A stretch of 64,000 nt of DNA from CADEGL01 sp050180485 (lineage in GTDB: Bacteria > Pseudomonadota > Alphaproteobacteria > CADEGL01). The stretch spans positions 15,941 to 79,940 of the forward strand of contig JBFXED010000019.1 of NCBI GenBank assembly GCA_050180485.1. Reading direction: 5' to 3'. This document shows, one piece after another, positions 44,631 through 52,383 of this stretch; the first letter of the stretch is position 1; every line of letters begins with the position of its first letter. The translations under genes were made by a program, and so were the position numbers. The notes beneath the pieces are model-generated. The model saw only the letters and a program-made list of their open reading frames with translations. It did no database searches and was not told the DNA's origin.

Positions 44631-45419
44631 TCACAGGAAGCTCTTGAGCGCGGCCAACGTGGCGCCGGGCTGCTCGATCATCATCATGTGGCCCGCCTCG
44701 GGCAGGGTCACGGTCTTCGCGTCCGCGATTTGCTTCGCGAGCGCCGCCGCGGCCTTGGGCGGAGTCATGATGTCCGCCGTACCGCACAGGAACAGCGCCG
44801 GGCATTTGATCTTGCCCGCGGCGGCACTGGCGCCCTGATAGGCGTTGCACGCGGCCAAATCGACGCCCAAGGCACCCTTCGGTCCCGTTTCCAGAAGGCT
44901 CAGGCCGCCGCCCAGCATCCATAAGCCCGGCGCCTGATGCCCGCCCAAATGCGCGCGGCGGCCGAAGCCCCAGGACGAGACCAGTTCGGACGCCAGCGTT
45001 TCGCCCGCTTGCGCCGCTTTCAGAAGTTCGGGATGCACCGCCATGGGCGCCGAGATGCCGAGCAGCGCCAGCTTGGCAACACGCTCCGGCACCTGAGCTG
45101 CCGCCTCGAACGCGGCCAGCGCGCCCATGCTGTGACCGACCAACGCGGCCTGGGACGCGCCGGACGCGGCGATCAACTTGCCGAGCCATGCGCCCAGCCC
45201 CTCGATCGAATCGATCGGCGTACCCTCGGAGCGTCCGTGGCCCGGCAGGTCCACCGCCAGGACGGAATAACCGTGATGGGCGAACCAGCGCGCCTGCAAC
45301 GGCCAGACCGTGTGATCCATGCCCGCGCCGTGAACGAAGACCACCGTGGGCTTCGCTGCATCGAACGGGCGTCCGCCCGTCGCCGCGAAAACCGCGCGGC
45401 CGTCGACCCTCAGCTCCAT
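44631..45419 (-). CDS. alpha/beta hydrolase
   Basis: A 262-residue alpha/beta hydrolase unrelated in detail to the one at 41.3 kb. The oxyanion region is VVFVHGAGMDHTVWPLQARW, the nucleophile GHSMGALAAFEAA, the acid in CGTADIMTPP, and the histidine in PEAGHMMMIEQPG. The sequence recalls 3-oxoadipate enol-lactonase-like and haloperoxidase-like enzymes. It begins 3 bases after the metY stop and leads the thioesterase and enoyl-CoA hydratase genes. Confidence 0.87.
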   Translation of the reverse strand: MELRVDGRAVFAATGGRPFDAAKPTVVFVHGAGMDHTVWPLQARWFAHHGYSVLAVDLPGHGRSEGTPIDSIEGLGAWLGKLIAASGASQAALVGHSMGALAAFEAAAQVPERVAKLALLGISAPMAVHPELLKAAQAGETLASELVSSWGFGRRAHLGGHQAPGLWMLGGGLSLLETGPKGALGVDLAACNAYQGASAAAGKIKCPALFLCGTADIMTPPKAAAALAKQIADAKTVTLPEAGHMMMIEQPGATLAALKSFL

Positions 45420-45422
45420 CGC

Positions 45423-46718
45423 TCAGCCCTTCTGCGAGGCGCGCAGGGCGCGCGACAGATCGGCGATCAGGTCTTCCGCATCTTCCAGGCCGATTGAAAG
45501 GCGCACCAATTCCTCGCCGATGCCGGCGGCTTTCAGCGCTTCGGCATCCATCTGCTGGTGCGTCGTGGAGGCCGGATGGATGACCAGCGACTTGGCGTCG
45601 CCGACATTGGCCAGATGCGAGAACAGGCGAAGGTTCTCGATGAATTTCCGTCCCGCAGCGCGGCCGCCCTTAATGCCGAAGCTGAACACCGCGCCGCTGC
45701 CCTTCGGCAGCAAGGCCTTGGCGCGCGCATGGTCGGGATGGCTAGCCAGTTCCGGATAGCCGACCCACGCCACCTCGGCTGCCTTGGACAGGTACTCGAC
45801 CACGCGCCGCGTGTTCTCGACGTGGCGCGCCATGCGCACGGGAAGCGTCTCGATTCCCTGCAGAAGGTAGAACGCGTTGGACGGGCTCATGCAGGCGCCG
45901 AAATCGCGCAAGCCCTCGGCGCGCGCGCGCATGATGAAAGCCAAGGGGCCGAACTCCTCGGCGAAGTCGAGGCCGTGATAGCCGGCATAGGGCTCGGTGA
46001 GCGTCGGGAACTTGCCGGACTTCTCCCACGCGAAGCGGCCGCTATCCACGATCACGCCGCCGATGGCGACGCCGTGGCCGCCCAGGAACTTGGTCGCCGA
46101 GTGCATCACCAGATCGACGCCATGTTCGAAGGGTCGGAACAGGTAGGGCGTGGCGAAGGTGTTGTCGATCAGCACCGGCACGCCGGCCGCGTGCGCGATC
46201 TCGGCCACCGCCGGCAGATCCATGATTTCGAGGCCGGGGTTGCCCAGCGTTTCGCCGAAGACAAGACGCGTCTCGGGCCGGATCGCAGCCTTGAACGCCG
46301 CCGTATCGCGCGGCGGCACGAAGGTCGTGGTGATTCCGAAGCGCGGCAGCGTGTGGGTGAAGAGATTATGGCTGCCGCCGTAGATCGAGGCCGACGAGAC
46401 AATATGTCCGCCTGCCCCCATCAGCGTCGCGATGGCCAGATGCAGCGCCGCCTGGCCGCTGGCCGTGGCGACGGCGCCAACGCCACCTTCGAGCGCGGCG
46501 ATGCGTTCTTCCAAAACCGAAACGGTGGGATTGGAGATGCGCGAGTAGATGTGGCCCGCGCGCTCCAGATTGAACAATTCCGCCGCGTGATCCGCGTCCG
46601 GAAAGACATAGGACGTGGTCTGGTAGATGGGGACCGCCCGCGCGCCGGTCACGGGATCCGGCTGCTGGCCCGCATGCAGACTCAACGTGCCGAATTTGAG
46701 GAAATTGGGGTCGACCAT
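45423..46718 (-). CDS. metY: O-acetylhomoserine sulfhydrylase
   Basis: Makes homocysteine from O-acetylhomoserine and sulfide, a direct route to methionine. The 431-residue PLP enzyme shows LSLHAGQQPDPVTGARAVPI near the start, YSRISNPTVSVLEERIAALE, the PLP lysine in VMHSATKFLGGHG, and the C-terminal VRLSIGLEDAEDLIADL. The size is longer than cystathionine enzymes and fits MetY. Start at ATG 46718; the open frame runs on to 46871 but crosses a terminator hairpin. It is preceded by an unusual structured leader, listed separately. Confidence 0.95.
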   Translation of the reverse strand: MVDPNFLKFGTLSLHAGQQPDPVTGARAVPIYQTTSYVFPDADHAAELFNLERAGHIYSRISNPTVSVLEERIAALEGGVGAVATASGQAALHLAIATLMGAGGHIVSSASIYGGSHNLFTHTLPRFGITTTFVPPRDTAAFKAAIRPETRLVFGETLGNPGLEIMDLPAVAEIAHAAGVPVLIDNTFATPYLFRPFEHGVDLVMHSATKFLGGHGVAIGGVIVDSGRFAWEKSGKFPTLTEPYAGYHGLDFAEEFGPLAFIMRARAEGLRDFGACMSPSNAFYLLQGIETLPVRMARHVENTRRVVEYLSKAAEVAWVGYPELASHPDHARAKALLPKGSGAVFSFGIKGGRAAGRKFIENLRLFSHLANVGDAKSLVIHPASTTHQQMDAEALKAAGIGEELVRLSIGLEDAEDLIADLSRALRASQKG

Positions 46719-46799
46719 GGCGCGGCTCCGTGGCCGCGACGCGCGGCCCGGCGCATGAGACACCACGCATTCGGCCCCGGCAAGACCGCGGGCCGGACC

Positions 46800-46829
46800 A
46801 AAAAAAGAGGCCGCCCGAAGGGGCGGCCC
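46800..46829 (-). terminator. intrinsic terminator in the metY leader
   Basis: On the minus strand: GGGCCGCCC, loop CTTC, GGGCGGCC, then TCTTTTTTT. Stem positions are 46810-46816 with 46821-46829. It lies 82 bases before the metY start codon and 119 bases after the bdhA stop. It could end bdhA transcripts or act as an attenuator for metY. Confidence 0.9.
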
Positions 46830-46840
46830 AGTCGATAGGG

Positions 46841-46920
46841 GGCGTGAAACGAAGGATTGGATGGCTTGCACCCAAGCAGCAGGCGCTGCGAGGGCTCTTC
46901 TAGAGACCCTTCGTTACGCC
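46841..46920 (-). ncRNA. structured RNA before the metY terminator (candidate riboswitch or small RNA)
   Basis: The minus-strand RNA begins GGCGTAACGAAGG and ends CCTTCGTTTCACGCC. These ends pair to form a 13 bp closing helix with one short bulge. Inside are three hairpins: GGGTCTCT/AGAGCCC, GCAGC/GCTGC, and GCTTG/CAAGC, so the whole is a four-way junction of about 80 nt, followed 11 bases later by an intrinsic terminator. This architecture suits a ligand-sensing attenuator or a terminated small RNA. It does not match the SAM-I or SAM-II consensus that I know. Confidence 0.5.
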
Positions 46921-46947
46921 CGCGTGACGGAGAAATGAATTTCCTGC

Positions 46948-47736
46948 TCAACCCGCCATGATCCCGCCGTCGATCGACAGGGCGGCGCCGGTGATGGGCG
47001 ATGCGGCCTCGCTGCAGAGATAAGCCACGAAGCGGCCGATTTCTTCAGGCGTGATGAAGCGCTTGTTGGGCTGGGTCGAAAGAAGAATTTTCGATGCCTG
47101 CTCGAACGAAACGCCTTCGCGCTGGGCGATGACCTCGACCTGGGGGCGCGACATGCCGGTCAGAACCCAGCCCGGGCAGATCGCGTTGCAGGTGATCTGG
47201 CTTTCGGCAACCTCGAGCGCGACCGCCTTGGTCAGGCCGATCAGGCCGAACTTGGCCGCCGTATAAGCCGTCTTCTTGGGCGATGCCGCCAGGCCGCTGG
47301 CCGAGGCGTTGTTGATGATACGGCCCCAGCCGCGCTTCTTCATGCCCGGCATGGCCGTGCGGATGGCGTGGAACGCCGCGGTCAGGTTAACGGCGAGAAG
47401 CGCATCCCAGCGCTCGACCGGGAATTCCTCGACCAGCGCCACGTGCTGGATGCCGGCGTTGTTGACCAAGATGTCGACGGCGCCGAACGCCTTCTCGGTG
47501 TTGCGCACCATCTGCACCACCTGGTCCTCGTGCGCCAGATCGACCGGATCGTGCAGCACCTTCACGCCGTGCTTGCCCGCGATCTCGGCCTTCAGCTTCT
47601 CGATCTCCTTGGCCTCGCCGAAGCCGGTGATCATCACGTTGCAGCCTTCTTCGGCCAGCACCTTGGCGATGCCCAGCCCCATGCCGCTGGTCGCGCCGGT
47701 GACCAGCGCGGCCTTGCCCTTCAATTTCAGATCCAT
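46948..47736 (-). CDS. bdhA: 3-hydroxybutyrate dehydrogenase
   Basis: A 262-residue short-chain dehydrogenase that oxidises (R)-3-hydroxybutyrate to acetoacetate, typical of polyhydroxybutyrate-using bacteria. Visible: NAD fold TGATSGMGLGIAKVL, NNAGIQHV, catalytic Ser/Tyr/Lys in NNASASGLAASPKKTAYTAAK, and CPGWVLTGM followed by the long loop QREGVSFEQASKILLSTQP and the KRFITPEEIG segment that mark BdhA. Start at ATG 47736 (MDLKLKGKAALV), with GGGGG 5 bases upstream. Confidence 0.92.
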   Translation of the reverse strand: MDLKLKGKAALVTGATSGMGLGIAKVLAEEGCNVMITGFGEAKEIEKLKAEIAGKHGVKVLHDPVDLAHEDQVVQMVRNTEKAFGAVDILVNNAGIQHVALVEEFPVERWDALLAVNLTAAFHAIRTAMPGMKKRGWGRIINNASASGLAASPKKTAYTAAKFGLIGLTKAVALEVAESQITCNAICPGWVLTGMSRPQVEVIAQREGVSFEQASKILLSTQPNKRFITPEEIGRFVAYLCSEAASPITGAALSIDGGIMAG

Positions 47737-47790
47737 TGATTCCCCCAAGATTGGAATGACTGGGCGAATCCGCCGGAGCGGCGGAAGCGC

Positions 47791-47973
47791 CTAACGCTTG
47801 AAAAACGATTCGGCCGCGCTGCGATGGCTTGTCTTACCGGAGATGGCTTGGCGCACGCGCGCGATCTCTTCCTCCAGTTCCTCGATGTATGCTTCGAGCT
47901 CCTTGACGCCCAACACCTCGAGATTGCGCTTCTCGATCTTCTTCTTGCGCGGCTCCAGGTCCTCGGCGTCCAT
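47791..47973 (-). CDS. DUF1192 small protein
   Basis: A 60-residue protein, hidden inside a longer shadow frame. It starts MDAEDLEPRKKKIEKRNLEV, followed by a helical segment (VKELEAYIEELEEEIARVRQ) and ends SAAESFFKR. This is the conserved alphaproteobacterial DUF1192 family, commonly next to a quinone-oxidoreductase gene. No function is known. The ATG at 47973 is preceded by GGAGAC. It is divergent from the oxidoreductase gene. Confidence 0.9.
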   Translation of the reverse strand: MDAEDLEPRKKKIEKRNLEVLGVKELEAYIEELEEEIARVRQAISGKTSHRSAAESFFKR

Positions 47974-48045
47974 GGTCTCCTCCGTCTTGCGACCGGTCGA
48001 GCAAGATACTAGACCTGATTTGTCCTGTCCCAAGAAGGGTGCCCC

Positions 48046-49041
48046 ATGAAAATCCCCAAGGAAATGCACGCCATCGAGGTGGCGAAACCGGGCAAGCCGT
48101 CGGCCATGAAGCTGGTGACGCGACCGGTGCCACAGCCGGGCCAGGGCGAAGTTCTGATCAAGGTCGCCGCCGCAGGCGTCAACCGCCCCGACGTAATGCA
48201 GCGCCAAGGCAAGTATCCACCGCCACCGGGCGCGTCCGACATCCTGGGTCTCGAGGTTGCCGGCACGATCGTGGCGCTGGGGCCGGGCGCCACGGGCGTG
48301 CGCGTGGGCGATCATGTGTGCGCGCTCTTGTCGGGCGGCGGTTATGCCGAATACGCGGTCGCCGCCGCATGGCTGTGCCTGCCCGTGCCGCATCACTTCA
48401 GCCTGGTCGAAGCCGCCGCGGCGCCGGAGACGTTCTTCACCGTGTGGGACAATGTCTTCACCCGCGGGCGGCTGAAGCGCGACGAAACGATCCTGGTTCA
48501 CGGCGGGTCGAGCGGTATCGGCACGACGGCGATCCAGTTGGCCCACGCCTTCCAGGCGCGTGTCCTGGCCACCGCCGGCTCGACGCAGAAATGCGAGGCC
48601 TGCATGTCCCTCGGCGCGGACCTCGCCATCGACTACAAGAAAGAGGACTTCGTCGCCGTGGTGAAGGAGGCGACCCAGGGGCGCGGCGTCGACGTCATCC
48701 TGGACATGGTCGGGGGCGACTATTTCCCCCGCAACATCGAGGCACTGGCGCTCGAGGGGCGGCTGGTGCAGATCGCCACCCAGGCCGGGGGCAAGAGCGA
48801 GATCAACCTGGTCCCCTTGATGCAGAAGCGCATCACGGTGACCGGCTCGACCCTCAGACCCCGCACCGTGGCCCAGAAAGCCGTCATCGCGGGGGCCCTC
48901 AGGGCCCATGTCTGGCCCCTCCTGGATTCGGGCAAAATCCGCCCTCTGATCCACGCCATGGTGCCCCTGGCCCATGCCGCGGAGGCCCATACGGTCCTGG
49001 AATCGGGCGCCCATATCGGAAAAATCGTGCTGGCGATCTAG
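48046..49041 (+). CDS. NAD(P)H-quinone oxidoreductase, PIG3-like
   Basis: A 331-residue zinc-free medium-chain dehydrogenase. It has VLIKVAAAGVNRPDVMQRQG, the GLEVAGTIVALG stretch, the nucleotide-binding VHGGSSGIGTTAIQLAHAF, and the C-terminal VTGSTLRPRTVAQKA typical of the PIG3/TP53I3-like branch. It probably reduces quinones with NADPH. The neighbouring DUF1192 gene is a frequent partner across alphaproteobacteria. Confidence 0.93.
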   Translation: MKIPKEMHAIEVAKPGKPSAMKLVTRPVPQPGQGEVLIKVAAAGVNRPDVMQRQGKYPPPPGASDILGLEVAGTIVALGPGATGVRVGDHVCALLSGGGYAEYAVAAAWLCLPVPHHFSLVEAAAAPETFFTVWDNVFTRGRLKRDETILVHGGSSGIGTTAIQLAHAFQARVLATAGSTQKCEACMSLGADLAIDYKKEDFVAVVKEATQGRGVDVILDMVGGDYFPRNIEALALEGRLVQIATQAGGKSEINLVPLMQKRITVTGSTLRPRTVAQKAVIAGALRAHVWPLLDSGKIRPLIHAMVPLAHAAEAHTVLESGAHIGKIVLAI

Positions 49042-49189
49042 GCCTTAGGCCGCGTATAACACCCCCCTACTGACTTTTCCCGCGGCCCCTAAATAGAGGG
49101 GCACGCCCCTTCCCCTAGGTACTGGGTTTGGGAAGCGCCTTCGGCGCGCCCGACCTGCTGCATTCAGGGGTGCGATGCGTGGAGGACAC

Positions 49190-49903
49190 ATGCCGCAACC
49201 GTTGATGCCGAAGGCCACGGCCGTCTGGCTGGTCGAGAACACGACGCTGACCTTCAAGCAGATCGCCGATTATTGCGGCCTGCACGAGTTGGAGATCCAG
49301 GCCATCGCCGACGGCGAAGTGGCGCCGGGCATGCACGGCATCGACCCGACCGCTTCGGGCCAACTCACCCAGGCCGAGATTGAGCGCTGCCAGGGCGATT
49401 CGAGCGCCAAGCTGGCTTTCGCCAAGACCGACATTCCGCTGCCCAAAGCCCGCACGCGCGGGGCGCGTTATACGCCGGTGGCCAAGCGCAACGACAAGCC
49501 CGACGCGATCGAGTGGCTGTCCAAGCACTATCCGGAACTGGCCGACGCGCAGATCGGCCGCATCCTCGGCACCACGAAGCCGACCATCAAGGCGGTGCGC
49601 GAGCGGACCCATTGGAACGCGCAGAACATCCGGCCGCGCAGCCCGGTGGAGTTGGGCCTGTGCAGCCTGACGGAGCTGGACGCCGAGATCATCAAGGCCC
49701 GCCGCGCGAAGCAGCGCGCCGAGGACAGGAAGCGCCGCGCCGAACGCCGCGCCGCGCGCGAGGCCGCCGCCGCTGCCAATCCGCAGCCCGCGAGCGAGCC
49801 CTCCACGGAGGCGCCGACGCAGGAGCCCGCGCCGGAGATGCACAACAACGGTGGTGAGGCTGCGCCGTCGGCGCCCGCCACGGACGAGCCGCAGCAGAAC
49901 TGA
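49190..49903 (+). CDS. trcR: cell cycle regulator TrcR (DUF1013)
   Basis: A 237-residue protein of the DUF1013/TrcR family, found only in alphaproteobacteria. The N-terminal helix-turn-helix-like part (LMPKATAVWLVENTTLTFKQ, IADYCGLHELEIQAIADGEV) and a second one (AIEWLSKHYPELADAQIGRI) suggest DNA binding and the recruiting of RNA polymerase; the C-terminal 60 residues are low-complexity (Ala, Glu, Pro). Start at ATG 49190 with GGAGG 4 bases upstream rather than ATG 49175. In Caulobacter the family is tied to the CtrA cell-cycle network. Confidence 0.92.
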   Translation: MPQPLMPKATAVWLVENTTLTFKQIADYCGLHELEIQAIADGEVAPGMHGIDPTASGQLTQAEIERCQGDSSAKLAFAKTDIPLPKARTRGARYTPVAKRNDKPDAIEWLSKHYPELADAQIGRILGTTKPTIKAVRERTHWNAQNIRPRSPVELGLCSLTELDAEIIKARRAKQRAEDRKRRAERRAAREAAAAANPQPASEPSTEAPTQEPAPEMHNNGGEAAPSAPATDEPQQN

Positions 49904-49925
49904 CGCCGCGCGCCGCTAAAACGAG

Positions 49926-49965
49926 AACGGCGCCTCCGCGAGGAGGCGCCGTTGCCGTTTCTGGA
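49926..49965. terminator. hairpin between convergent trcR and SDR genes
   Basis: A perfect 12 bp stem (AACGGCGCCTCC / GGAGGCGCCGTT, 49926-49937 and 49942-49953) with loop GCGA. On the plus strand GCCGTTT follows, on the minus strand CTCGTTTT. It can serve both trcR and the SDR gene that ends at 49979, though the T-runs are short. Confidence 0.7.
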
Positions 49966-49978
49966 CCGTCAAACCGGC

Positions 49979-50758
49979 CTATTCGTCCTTCACCGGCACC
50001 GTGTAGTTGAGCGCGAGGCGCCCGCCGTCCGGATAGATGGTCTGGCCGGTGATGTAGGAGGAATCCTCGGTCGCCAGGAACAGGGCCACCTTGCCCACCT
50101 CCTCCGGCTCGCCGTAACGCCCCAGCGGGGTACGCGCCATCTGCGCGCGCTTCACGGCCGGGTCCTTGGCCACCATCTTGACCATGTCGGTCGCGATCGA
50201 GCCCGGGCCGATGGCGTTCACGCGGATGCCCTTGGTCGCGAGCGAGATGGCGGCGGCGCGGGTCAACTGGTTGATGCCGCCCTTGGAGGCCACATAAGGC
50301 GCGATGGTCGGGATCGCCATGACCGCGTTGCACGACGACATGGTGATGATCGAGCCGCCCTTGCCCTGCTTCGCCATCTGGCGCGCCGCCGCCTGCACGG
50401 TCAGGAAGGTGCCGGTCAGGTTGACCGCCATCACCTTGCTCCAATCCTCGAGCGTGATGTCGAGGAAATCCTTGACCGCGTTGATACCCGCGTTGGCGAC
50501 GCAGACATCGAGGCCGCCGAAATTCTTCACGGCCGCATCGACCAGCCCCTGCACGTCGGCCGGGTTGCTGACATCGCACTTCACGAACACCGCGCGCTTG
50601 CCCGACGGATCGAGCGACTTGGCGGCGTCGGGCCCGATGTCGGTCATCACGTCGCCCAAGACGACCTTCGCACCCTCGTCGAAGAACACCTTCGCGCAGG
50701 CGAAGCCGATGCCGCGCGCGGCACCCGTGACGATGGCGACCTTGTCCTTCAAACGCAT
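49979..50758 (-). CDS. short-chain dehydrogenase/reductase (SDR copy 1)
   Basis: A 259-residue classical SDR. It has VTGAARGIGFACAKVFFDEG, CVANAGINAVKDFL, the catalytic serine in MSSCNAV, tyrosine/lysine in YVASKGGIN, and ends LALNYTVPVKDE. It is clearly related to the two other SDRs just upstream: all share ADVQGLVDAAVKNFGGLDVC-type wording and the GGRLALNY ending. The NAD motif and size fit an NAD-dependent alcohol dehydrogenase; the substrate is unknown. Confidence 0.9.
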   Translation of the reverse strand: MRLKDKVAIVTGAARGIGFACAKVFFDEGAKVVLGDVMTDIGPDAAKSLDPSGKRAVFVKCDVSNPADVQGLVDAAVKNFGGLDVCVANAGINAVKDFLDITLEDWSKVMAVNLTGTFLTVQAAARQMAKQGKGGSIITMSSCNAVMAIPTIAPYVASKGGINQLTRAAAISLATKGIRVNAIGPGSIATDMVKMVAKDPAVKRAQMARTPLGRYGEPEEVGKVALFLATEDSSYITGQTIYPDGGRLALNYTVPVKDE

Positions 50759-50824
50759 GGGAATCTCCTCGGAGGCTTTTGAAATCGGAACGTGCTTAGC
50801 AAGCGGCCCGCACAGGCGTCAACG

Positions 50825-51595
50825 CTAGTCCTTCTCCGGCATCATGTAATTGAGCGCGAGGCGCCCGCCGTCGACGTAGATCTGCTGGCCGGTCAGGTAG
50901 CTGGCGTCGTCGGAGGCCAGGAAGGCGGCCACGGCGGCCACCTCCTCGGGCTCGGCCATGCGGCGCAGCGCGGTGCGCGATTCGCGGATCTTGCGCTTGG
51001 CGGGATCGGCCATCACCGCGGCCTCCATCGCCGTCTTGGTCGGGCCGGGCCCGATGGCACAGACGCGGATGCCGTGATCGGCCAGAGAGATCGCCATCAC
51101 CTTGGTGAGAAGCAGCACCGCGCCCTTGCTGACCGGATAGGGTACCGAGCCGTGTTGCACCAGGACCGAGTTCACCGAACCGATGTTGATGATGACGCCG
51201 CCGTTGCCGCAGGCGATCATGCGCTTGGCCGCGGCCTGGCCGGTCAGGAACACGCCCTTCACATTGATCGCCATCACGCGGTCCCAATCGGCCTCGGTCA
51301 CGTCGAGGAAATCCGCATGGCTTGAGATGCCCGCGTTGGCGATACAACTGTCCAGCCGGCCAAATTTCTTGACCGCCGCGTCCATCAGCGCCTCGACCTC
51401 GGCCTTCTTGGTCACGTCGCAGCGGACGTAGAAGGCGTTGTCGGCACCCAGCGTCTTGACCGCTTCGCCGCCCTCCTTGTCGAGCAGGTCGCCGATCACG
51501 ACCTTGGCGCCCTCCTTCACGAAGCGCGTGGCATAGGCCAGGCCGATTCCGCGCGCGCCGCCCGTGATGACCGCCACTTTGTCTTTCAGCCGCAT
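50825..51595 (-). CDS. short-chain dehydrogenase/reductase (SDR copy 2)
   Basis: A 256-residue SDR: VAVITGGARGIGLAYATRFV, catalytic serine in INIGSVNSVLVQHG, YPVSKGAVLLL for tyrosine and lysine, and the ending GGRLALNYMMPEKD. It shares the VKEGAKVVIGD, TKKAEVEAL and VKGVFLTGQ segments with copy 3, so the two are recent paralogs. Start at ATG 51595 (MRLKDKVAV); the open frame upstream to 51706 is not coding. Confidence 0.92.
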   Translation of the reverse strand: MRLKDKVAVITGGARGIGLAYATRFVKEGAKVVIGDLLDKEGGEAVKTLGADNAFYVRCDVTKKAEVEALMDAAVKKFGRLDSCIANAGISSHADFLDVTEADWDRVMAINVKGVFLTGQAAAKRMIACGNGGVIINIGSVNSVLVQHGSVPYPVSKGAVLLLTKVMAISLADHGIRVCAIGPGPTKTAMEAAVMADPAKRKIRESRTALRRMAEPEEVAAVAAFLASDDASYLTGQQIYVDGGRLALNYMMPEKD

Positions 51596-51702
51596 GAAAA
51601 TCCTCGTCGAAAGCCGGTGAGAAACTACGCTCTTCGCTCTAGCAAGCGGGCCGATCGTACGCAATGGACTGCAATCGGCATGCACATCTTCGGCGACGCC
51701 GC

Positions 51703-51792
51703 TCAATCCTTCTCCAACATCATGTCGTTGAGCGCCAGGCGGCCGTCCTCGGCGCGGATGGTCCGGCCGATGACGTCGCTGGAATCGGGCAA
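51703..51792 (-). pseudogene. C-terminal stump of a fourth SDR
   Basis: Thirty codons on the minus strand read LPDSSDVIGRTIRAEDGRL then ALNDMMLEKD and a stop. Compared with the ending of SDR copy 2 (SDDASYLTGQQIYVDGGRL, ALNYMMPEKD) the match is clear over the whole piece. There is no start, nucleotide-binding fold or catalytic site. Its first codon comes immediately after the TAG stop of the membrane-protein gene at 51793. This is the remnant of an SDR gene whose front has been lost or replaced. Confidence 0.85.
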
Positions 51793-52323
51793 CTAGGGCT
51801 CCCCTGCCGGCGCGGCGTCACCGCGAGGACCGAATCGGATAAGCCATAGCCACGCGCGAAACTGGCTGACGATCAGGGGCGCGAAGATGGCGGCCACGAC
51901 CAGCGTGCCCTTGACGGGCATGTCGTCGAAATAGCCGCGCAAAAGCCTCCCCGCCCCCATCGCGAGAACCGACGCTGGAAACGCGAGCAACGTCCACAGC
52001 CGTTCCTTCGCGTAACGGCAGATGATGCCGAAAAGAGTCATACAGACGAGATACTCGGCGATCAGGGCGTAATCGGCCGGCTCGATCTCGCCGTGATACA
52101 AGCCCAACACCAGCTCGGCGGCTATGTAGAGCGCCAGAAAGAAGGAATATCCCGGGATGTCTCGCGCGAGCGTGCGCGCCGAAATTTCATCGATGCCGGG
52201 CCAGACATAGTCGCGCAGCGTACCGAGCACGGTAAGCCGCCCGCGCTCCTTGCCGGACGAACGTGCGTTCGCGCAGATCCACCAGACGAGAAACAGAATG
52301 ATGACGATGTCGATCGCATCCAT
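51793..52323 (-). CDS. multi-pass membrane protein of unknown function
   Basis: A 176-residue protein with four to five hydrophobic segments: an N-terminal helix (DAIDIVIILFLVWWICANAR), GYSFFLALYIAAELVLGLYH, ALIAEYLVCMTLFGIICRYA, LWTLLAFPASVLAMGAGRLL, and KGTLVVAAIFAPLIVSQFRA. The loop KERGRLTVLGTLRDYVWPGI is not a motif I recognise. It lies exactly between SDR copies 2 and 3 and ends where an SDR stump begins, so it may have arrived by insertion. The ATG at 52323 has a weak ribosome site. Confidence 0.75.
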   Translation of the reverse strand: MDAIDIVIILFLVWWICANARSSGKERGRLTVLGTLRDYVWPGIDEISARTLARDIPGYSFFLALYIAAELVLGLYHGEIEPADYALIAEYLVCMTLFGIICRYAKERLWTLLAFPASVLAMGAGRLLRGYFDDMPVKGTLVVAAIFAPLIVSQFRAWLWLIRFGPRGDAAPAGEP

Positions 52324-52383
52324 CAGATGCGTCGATCGCGAACCGGGCGCGGTCGGGCCGTCTGCGGTTGCGTCATGGTCCCG

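Noticed and set aside
46719..46920. SAM-II riboswitch before metY
   Set aside because: I looked for the SAM-II core (a short pseudoknot with CTGATTTAACC-like and GATAAATG-like segments). Neither occurs, so I report only an unclassified structured RNA.
46841..46920. tRNA gene
   Set aside because: The four-way junction suggested a tRNA, but there is no T-loop GTTCGAAT-like sequence, no acceptor CCA-end context and the arms have the wrong sizes.
47974..49014. N-terminal part of a 407-codon minus-strand frame ending in DUF1192
   Set aside because: This part is antisense to the quinone oxidoreductase gene. Only the last 60 codons (DUF1192) are real.
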